Assembly: GCA_018334595.1 (NCBI GenBank)
Contig: JAGXLQ010000041.1
Location: 1 to 9,455 of the forward strand
Length of the DNA: 9,455 nt
Direction of reading: 5' to 3'
Source: Candidatus Bipolaricaulota bacterium
Lineage (GTDB): Bacteria > Bipolaricaulota > Bipolaricaulia > M55B111
Below the pieces are notes generated by a model, which had not been told where the DNA came from, searched no databases, and worked only from the letters and a program-made list of their open reading frames with translations. Positions 5,290-9,455 of this stretch are shown piece after piece; the first letter of the stretch is position 1, and each line of letters opens with the position of its first letter. The translations under genes were made by a program, and so were the position numbers.

Positions 5290-7233
5290 ATGCGAAAGGA
5301 ATTTAGGGACCTTATTAGCCCGGAAGAATTTCAGAGGTTGATAGACGGGATGGACCTGGAAAGACACGTAAAGACCGTCGAGATTACCCGTGCCAGGGGT
5401 ATGACCAGTGCCAACAACGTCTTTTCCAGGACCGATGTCCCCCCCTATAATAGGTCGCTGATGGACGGTTATGCCGTTATAGCCTCTGATACCTACGGTG
5501 CGGACGAGGAGAACCCCATCCGGTTAGACGTAGTCGGGAGCGTGGAGATAGGTAGCCCCTCTTCAGTAGAGGTCCGTCCCAAGGAGACTGTGGAAATAGC
5601 TACCGGTACGGAGATGCCGCGTGGGGCGAATGCAGTCGTTATGGTCGAGGACACTGATAGGAATGGCGATAGGCTGGAAATCAGGAGGTCCGTAGTACCG
5701 ACCGAGAACGTTCTTCATTCGGGGAGCGATATTGCTAGTGGTGACCTAATAATTAGACGAAACCAGAAGTTAACGCCCATGGAACTGGCAAAACTTGCTG
5801 CATGTGGCAAGGATACGGTGGAGGTATACGACAAACTCAGGGTTGGCGTAGTCTCCACCGGGCCGGAGCTTGTGCCTCCGGGAGAGGAACTCGGGCCGTC
5901 GCAGATATTTGATATAAACGCGTCGCTTCTTGCGACAGGCATCGAAGAGGCGGGAGGGAGTCCCGAATTCTTAGGAACAGTTAACGACGACAGGGACCAG
6001 CTAATGAATATTTTCTCCCGGGGGAGCGAGGACTGTGATCTCCTCGTGACTTCGGGAAGTACGAGTGCGGGGCCCCACGACGTGGTCTACAGTATCCTCG
6101 AAGAAACAGGCGAGGTACTGGCCCACGGTGTAAAGATAAAGCCGGGAAAGCCGACGGTGCTTGGTTTGTTCAACGGGACACCTGTATTTGGCCTCCCCGG
6201 CAATCCGTCATCGGCCTATGTAATCTTTATGAATTTCGTCGCCCCCTTTATCGGGAAGGCGGCCGGGCTAACGGAAGGAGAAAGTTCAGGCTTGACTGCT
6301 AGGATTACGGAGAGGACTCGTTCAGAAGGAGGTCGTCTAGAACAGAAGTTCGTGGGCCTGGTTCGCCGTGAAGGCGAGTCCAGGGCGTATCCGATCAATA
6401 AAGCGAGCGGGGCTATTACCCTTCTTTCTCAGGCCGATGGTTACGTCGAGATACCTGAGGGGGTTAACTTTCTCGAGCGTGGTGAGGAGGTAAACGTAAA
6501 CCTATTATCCCGGGACCCCGCCTTACCCAAGCTGTTGATAATCGGAAGCAATTGTAAGGGCGTCCACCGACTTCTGGATCTCCTTGACTTCGACGTTAGA
6601 TACCTGAGCCGAGGCTCCACGGGAGGGGTCCGTGCGATAGAGGGGAACGTTGCTGACCTGGCCGGCGTTCATATCTGGAGCCCTCAGGGTTATAACGTCC
6701 CGTTCCTAGAAGATAGGGGACTGCAAGGTGTTTCTCTGCTGAGGGGCTACCTTAGGGAACAGGGACTTATCCTCCCCGCCGGCAACCCCAAATCGATCGA
6801 GTCCGTCGTGGACCTGATAGAGAAGGACGTGAAAATCGTCAACCGCACTGGTGGGTCCGGGACGAGAATACTGTTTGACCACCTGTTGGAAGAGGGGGCA
6901 GAAGACCTCGGGGTGGGGTTTTCCGTTGCTGCCAGGGAGATAGATGGTTATGAAGTGGAACTCAGCACTCATAGTTCTGTTGCCACCGCCATCAGCGGCG
7001 GAAAAGCCGGCGCCGGTATGGGAATTAGGACTGTTGCGGAAGAAATGGGGTTAGACTTTGTCAAACTACAAGACGAGCAGTTCGATATTCTGGCCCGAAG
7101 GGACGTACTCGGCGACCCTCACGGAAACGCTTTTCAGGAGGCCCTACGGAGTCCAGAGTTCAAGCGAGAGCTCGATAGCTTGCCGGGGTTGTCGTCCGGG
7201 GAGGGGATGGGCGAAATAGTCTTTTCGGCCTGA
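5290..7233 (+). CDS. MoeA paralogue fused to a C-terminal periplasmic-binding-protein-like domain
   Basis: A 647-aa fusion. Residues ~1-405 are a complete MoeA: MDGYAV with D59, TGTEMPRGANAVVMVEDTD, ENVLHSGSDIASGD, VSTGPELVPPG, SGSTSAGPHD (255-264, the metal-site loop, with SGSTSAG in place of the usual GGVSVG), KPGKPTVLG, and LPGNPSSA (302-309). Residues ~412-647 form a PBP-like domain: LLIIGSNCKGVHRLLDLL, GSTGGVRAI, VHIWSP, NRTGGSGTR (518-526), THSSVATAISGG and DFVKLQDEQFDILARRD. There is no signal peptide, so it acts in the cytoplasm. Such fusions are known in archaea and anaerobes; the added domain is thought to bind a ligand, perhaps the oxyanion metal, but this is unproven. GGAGG (5278-5282) stands 7 bases before the ATG; the gap from the first moeA is 4 bases. 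With two MoeA proteins, one may serve tungsten and one molybdenum. Confidence 0.92.
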   Translation: MRKEFRDLISPEEFQRLIDGMDLERHVKTVEITRARGMTSANNVFSRTDVPPYNRSLMDGYAVIASDTYGADEENPIRLDVVGSVEIGSPSSVEVRPKETVEIATGTEMPRGANAVVMVEDTDRNGDRLEIRRSVVPTENVLHSGSDIASGDLIIRRNQKLTPMELAKLAACGKDTVEVYDKLRVGVVSTGPELVPPGEELGPSQIFDINASLLATGIEEAGGSPEFLGTVNDDRDQLMNIFSRGSEDCDLLVTSGSTSAGPHDVVYSILEETGEVLAHGVKIKPGKPTVLGLFNGTPVFGLPGNPSSAYVIFMNFVAPFIGKAAGLTEGESSGLTARITERTRSEGGRLEQKFVGLVRREGESRAYPINKASGAITLLSQADGYVEIPEGVNFLERGEEVNVNLLSRDPALPKLLIIGSNCKGVHRLLDLLDFDVRYLSRGSTGGVRAIEGNVADLAGVHIWSPQGYNVPFLEDRGLQGVSLLRGYLREQGLILPAGNPKSIESVVDLIEKDVKIVNRTGGSGTRILFDHLLEEGAEDLGVGFSVAAREIDGYEVELSTHSSVATAISGGKAGAGMGIRTVAEEMGLDFVKLQDEQFDILARRDVLGDPHGNAFQEALRSPEFKRELDSLPGLSSGEGMGEIVFSA

Positions 7234-7239
7234 TTTCAA

Positions 7240-7821
7240 GTGAACCTATCTATAGCCATCCTTTGTGGAGGAAGCTCGACCAGATTTGACGGGGATAAGA
7301 CGGTTACTTCGTTTCAGGACAAACCCCTATTCCGGGTAATTTGGGACAGGCTGCAGTCAAAGTCGGAAGATATCTTCCTTCAGGTAAGGTCAAAGGACAA
7401 GTACCCCGTTGAGAGCAGGGAGGATCTGCTGGACGTCGAGGGCCCCCTTGCGGGAATCTATTCGGCATTAGTTAACTCCAGGAGGGAGTGGGTCTTTGTA
7501 TCTGCCTGTGACCTCCCGTTGATAGATCCCCGGCTGGTAGATGAGCTCGACAAGGAAGCCGGTAACGGGACCCGCGTCGTCATTCCTCGGTGGAAATCGG
7601 GGCACCGTGAACCGTTAGCCGCGCTTTACCATTCGTCACTAGTTCCAGGAATGAAGGATGCCTTAGATGCCGACGTCCATAAGATAACTGAGTTTCTCGA
7701 TGGCACCAGCGGGGTAAGGGAGATATCGATCGAGGGCCTTATCGAACGAGAGAAGATAACAGAGAGATGTTTTTATAATGTAAATACAAGGCGGGACCTT
7801 GAGAGGTTGAAAATCTCGTAG
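7240..7821 (+). CDS. mobA: Molybdenum cofactor guanylyltransferase MobA
   Basis: Transfers GMP from GTP to Mo/W-molybdopterin, giving the MGD form used by DMSO-reductase-family enzymes such as the formate dehydrogenase encoded next door. At 193 aa it has the usual MobA length. Visible features: the nucleotide-binding loop ILCGGSSTRFDGDK (7-20, usually LAGGxSxRMGxDK), EGPLAGIYSAL (67-77), the metal-binding SACDLPLID with D91, GHREPLAALY (121-130) and FYNVNTRRDLE near the end. The glycine-rich loop has Cys9 where Ala is common. The GTG start at 7240 is 6 bases after the preceding stop and has no visible Shine-Dalgarno sequence, so translation probably depends on coupling to the upstream gene. 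It is the last gene of the operon; a hairpin with a T-rich tail follows. Confidence 0.92.
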   Translation: MNLSIAILCGGSSTRFDGDKTVTSFQDKPLFRVIWDRLQSKSEDIFLQVRSKDKYPVESREDLLDVEGPLAGIYSALVNSRREWVFVSACDLPLIDPRLVDELDKEAGNGTRVVIPRWKSGHREPLAALYHSSLVPGMKDALDADVHKITEFLDGTSGVREISIEGLIEREKITERCFYNVNTRRDLERLKIS

Positions 7822-7832
7822 ACCGATGGTGT

Positions 7833-7868
7833 AGTGGGCCGACCTAGAGGCCGACCCACTGTTTTATT
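7833..7868 (+). terminator. Hairpin terminator between convergent mobA and fdhA
   Basis: AGTGGG (7833-7838) pairs with CCCACT (7855-7860), and inner bases extend the stem to about 12 positions; GTTTTATT follows at 7861-7868. On the plus strand two inner pairs are C-A mismatches. On the minus strand the same positions become G-U wobbles, so the RNA hairpin is better for fdhA, yet the T-tract is placed for mobA. It probably serves both directions. Confidence 0.7.
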
Positions 7869-7878
7869 CTCTGATGTA

Positions 7879-9455
7879 CTAGTCCACCTTTTCCAAGTTC
7901 ACCGCTGAGACCTTTAACTCCGGTATCTTTGCAATGGGATCCAGGACGCTGTTAGTTAACCTGTTTGCCGCTGCTTCAGCAAAGTGGAAGGGAATGAATA
8001 CGGTTTCTGACGGTACTCTGTCGCTGATTCTCGCCTTTATTTCTATCCGTCCTCGCCTGGAACTTACTTCGACCAGGTCACCGGTCTCAACCTCCAGGGC
8101 CTCGGCGTCAGCCGGGTTGATTTCCATATATGCCTCGGGGACCAGATCGTCCAGCCCTTTAGACCGCCCCGTCATGGACCTTGTGTGGAAGTGGTAGTAC
8201 ATTCTGCCCGTCGTAAGGGTGAATGGATAATCTCCGTCCGGCAACTCTGCCGGTTCTCGATAGTGGAGGGCGTGGAATTTGCCCAGACCTCTGGAAAATT
8301 CTCCTTTATGCAGGTACTTCGTTCCCGTGCAATCTCCGGTGATACACGGCCACTGAAGCCCTTCCTTGTTATCGATTCTATCGGTGGTAATCCCCGTGTA
8401 TATTGGGGTCACGTCCGCAATTTCATCCGTTACTTCGTCAGCTGAACCGTATTCCATGGGGTAACCCATCCTGGTACTTATCTGAGAGATAATCTGCCAG
8501 TCGGGCTTAGAGTTTCCTTTGGGTTCGAGGGCGCGGTCAAAGCGTTGAACCCGCCGTTCAGTATTGGTGAATGTACCAGAGGTCTCGAGGAAGCTGGCTG
8601 CGGGAAGGACTACGTCGGCATATTCGGCGGTTTCCGTCATGAAGATGTCCTGAACGACGAGGAAATCGAGGTTTTCCAGTCCCTTCTCGACGTGTCCGAG
8701 GTCGGGGTCGCTAACCATCGGGTTCTCTCCCATTATGTACATCCCCTTCACGTCCCCCTTTTCCGCCTCCCTAATCATTTCAACTACGGTTAAACCGGGT
8801 TCGGGGTCAAGGTCCACGCCCCAGAGGTCCTCGAACTTCTTCTGATTTTCTTCGACGTTGACGTTCTGATAACCGGAGTAAACGTTTGGTAGAGCGCCCA
8901 GGTCACAGGCCCCCTGGACGTTGTTCTGGCCACGTAGCGGATTCACGCCGGTCGACTCCTTGCCGACGTTGCCCGTTACCATGGCTAAATTTGCAATTGC
9001 CAGAACGTTATCGGTTCCGTGGCTGTGCTGGGTTATGCCCATGGCAAACAGGATTGTTGCCCGATCGGCGTTTGCGTATAGTCGGGCCGCTTCTCGTAGT
9101 TCATCCTGATTAATTCCGGTCAACTCTTCGACTCTGTCGGGAGTAAATTCCTGGGCAGCTTCCCTCATCTCCTCGAAATTTTCCGTTCTTTTTTCGACGA
9201 ACTCCTCATCCCATAATCCTTCCTCAATAATTACGTTGATCATTCCCATGATCCAGGCGACGTCGCTACCGGAGTTCTGCCTGAGGTAAAGCTTCGCGTC
9301 CTCCTTTGCAATATCTATCTCTCGGGGGTCGACGACGATCACATCAGCCCCGTTTTGTACGGCCTTCTTCACCTCTAGGCCAATTATGGGGTGGGATTCT
9401 GTCGTGTTTGAGCCGGTAATCAGGACCGTATCGGCGTCCTTGATTTCTCCACCTC
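7879..9455 (-). CDS. fdhA: Formate dehydrogenase, molybdopterin-binding alpha subunit (5' partial)
   Basis: Catalytic subunit that interconverts formate and CO2 at a Mo- or W-bis-MGD centre. 524 residues are visible and the frame runs off the right edge. The first visible segment has LITGSNTTESHPI (residues ~11-23), which in E. coli FdhH lies roughly 35-40 residues after the active-site Sec/Cys, so that residue is outside the window. Other features: VVDPRE, RGQNNVQGACDLGALP (~175-189), MGENPMVSDPD, MTETAEYADVVLPAASFLE, and NTERRVQRF (~297-305), whose arginine probably corresponds to active-site Arg333 of FdhH. The C-terminal dinucleotide-binding domain begins near 405 with FTLTTGRMYYHFHTRSMTGR and ends FHFAEAAANRLTNSVLDPIAKIPE. 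That ending is typical of formate dehydrogenases rather than nitrate reductases. N-terminal Fe-S domains cannot be judged. It converges on mobA, which makes its cofactor. Confidence 0.88.
   Translation of the reverse strand, partial: GGEIKDADTVLITGSNTTESHPIIGLEVKKAVQNGADVIVVDPREIDIAKEDAKLYLRQNSGSDVAWIMGMINVIIEEGLWDEEFVEKRTENFEEMREAAQEFTPDRVEELTGINQDELREAARLYANADRATILFAMGITQHSHGTDNVLAIANLAMVTGNVGKESTGVNPLRGQNNVQGACDLGALPNVYSGYQNVNVEENQKKFEDLWGVDLDPEPGLTVVEMIREAEKGDVKGMYIMGENPMVSDPDLGHVEKGLENLDFLVVQDIFMTETAEYADVVLPAASFLETSGTFTNTERRVQRFDRALEPKGNSKPDWQIISQISTRMGYPMEYGSADEVTDEIADVTPIYTGITTDRIDNKEGLQWPCITGDCTGTKYLHKGEFSRGLGKFHALHYREPAELPDGDYPFTLTTGRMYYHFHTRSMTGRSKGLDDLVPEAYMEINPADAEALEVETGDLVEVSSRRGRIEIKARISDRVPSETVFIPFHFAEAAANRLTNSVLDPIAKIPELKVSAVNLEKVD

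Noticed and set aside
7934..9113. Several plus-strand open frames opposite fdhA
   Set aside because: They lie antisense to a strongly conserved formate dehydrogenase reading frame and lack recognisable features.
1..9455. tRNA, rRNA, CRISPR array, insertion sequence or phage genes
   Set aside because: No repeat-spacer pattern, transposase, terminal repeats or RNA-gene sequence seen; coding density is high throughout.

Overview
The window is a molybdenum/tungsten-cofactor (Moco/Wco) biosynthesis cluster set between two C1-metabolism genes. Upstream is a folate-dependent methylenetetrahydrofolate reductase and downstream, convergent, is the catalytic subunit of a molybdopterin-dependent formate dehydrogenase. 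Both flanking genes run off the window. The gene set suggests a strict anaerobe that uses formate and folate-bound C1 units, such as an acetogen or another Wood-Ljungdahl organism. Clear Shine-Dalgarno sites, a plausible sigma70-like promoter and folate-type MetF favour a bacterium. GC content is roughly one half, AGG/AGA and ATA codons are common, and TTG and GTG starts are used. I cannot name the species.

Layout: (1) 1-1509 (+), a MetF-type reductase with a cysteine-rich MetV-like C-terminal domain, lacking its N-terminus. (2) 1510-1708, a 199-base intergenic region with a strong 12-bp stem-loop, a perfect 14-bp palindrome overlapping it by 3 bases, a candidate promoter and a ribosome binding site. 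(3) 1709-7821 (+), a tight seven-gene operon: moaC, a MOSC-domain gene, mogA/moaB, moaA, moeA, a second moeA fused to a periplasmic-binding-protein-like domain, and mobA. Genes overlap or lie within 6 bases of each other. (4) 7822-7878, a hairpin with a T-rich tail between convergent genes. (5) 7879-9455 (-), the C-terminal ~524 residues of a formate dehydrogenase alpha subunit.

How the genes work together: MoaA and MoaC make cyclic pyranopterin monophosphate from GTP. MPT synthase (MoaD/MoaE) and its activating enzyme MoeB are not here and must be encoded elsewhere. MogA/MoaB adenylylates molybdopterin, one or both MoeA proteins insert Mo or W, and MobA adds GMP to give the guanine dinucleotide form. 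The convergent formate dehydrogenase is the obvious client. Its product formate feeds the methyl branch in which the upstream MetF acts, or the reverse in an oxidative organism.

The less ordinary items are the two unequal MoeA paralogues, the MOSC protein embedded in the operon, and the stem-loop/palindrome/promoter arrangement ahead of moaC. I see no sign of a wholly new system: the gene content is recognisable throughout.
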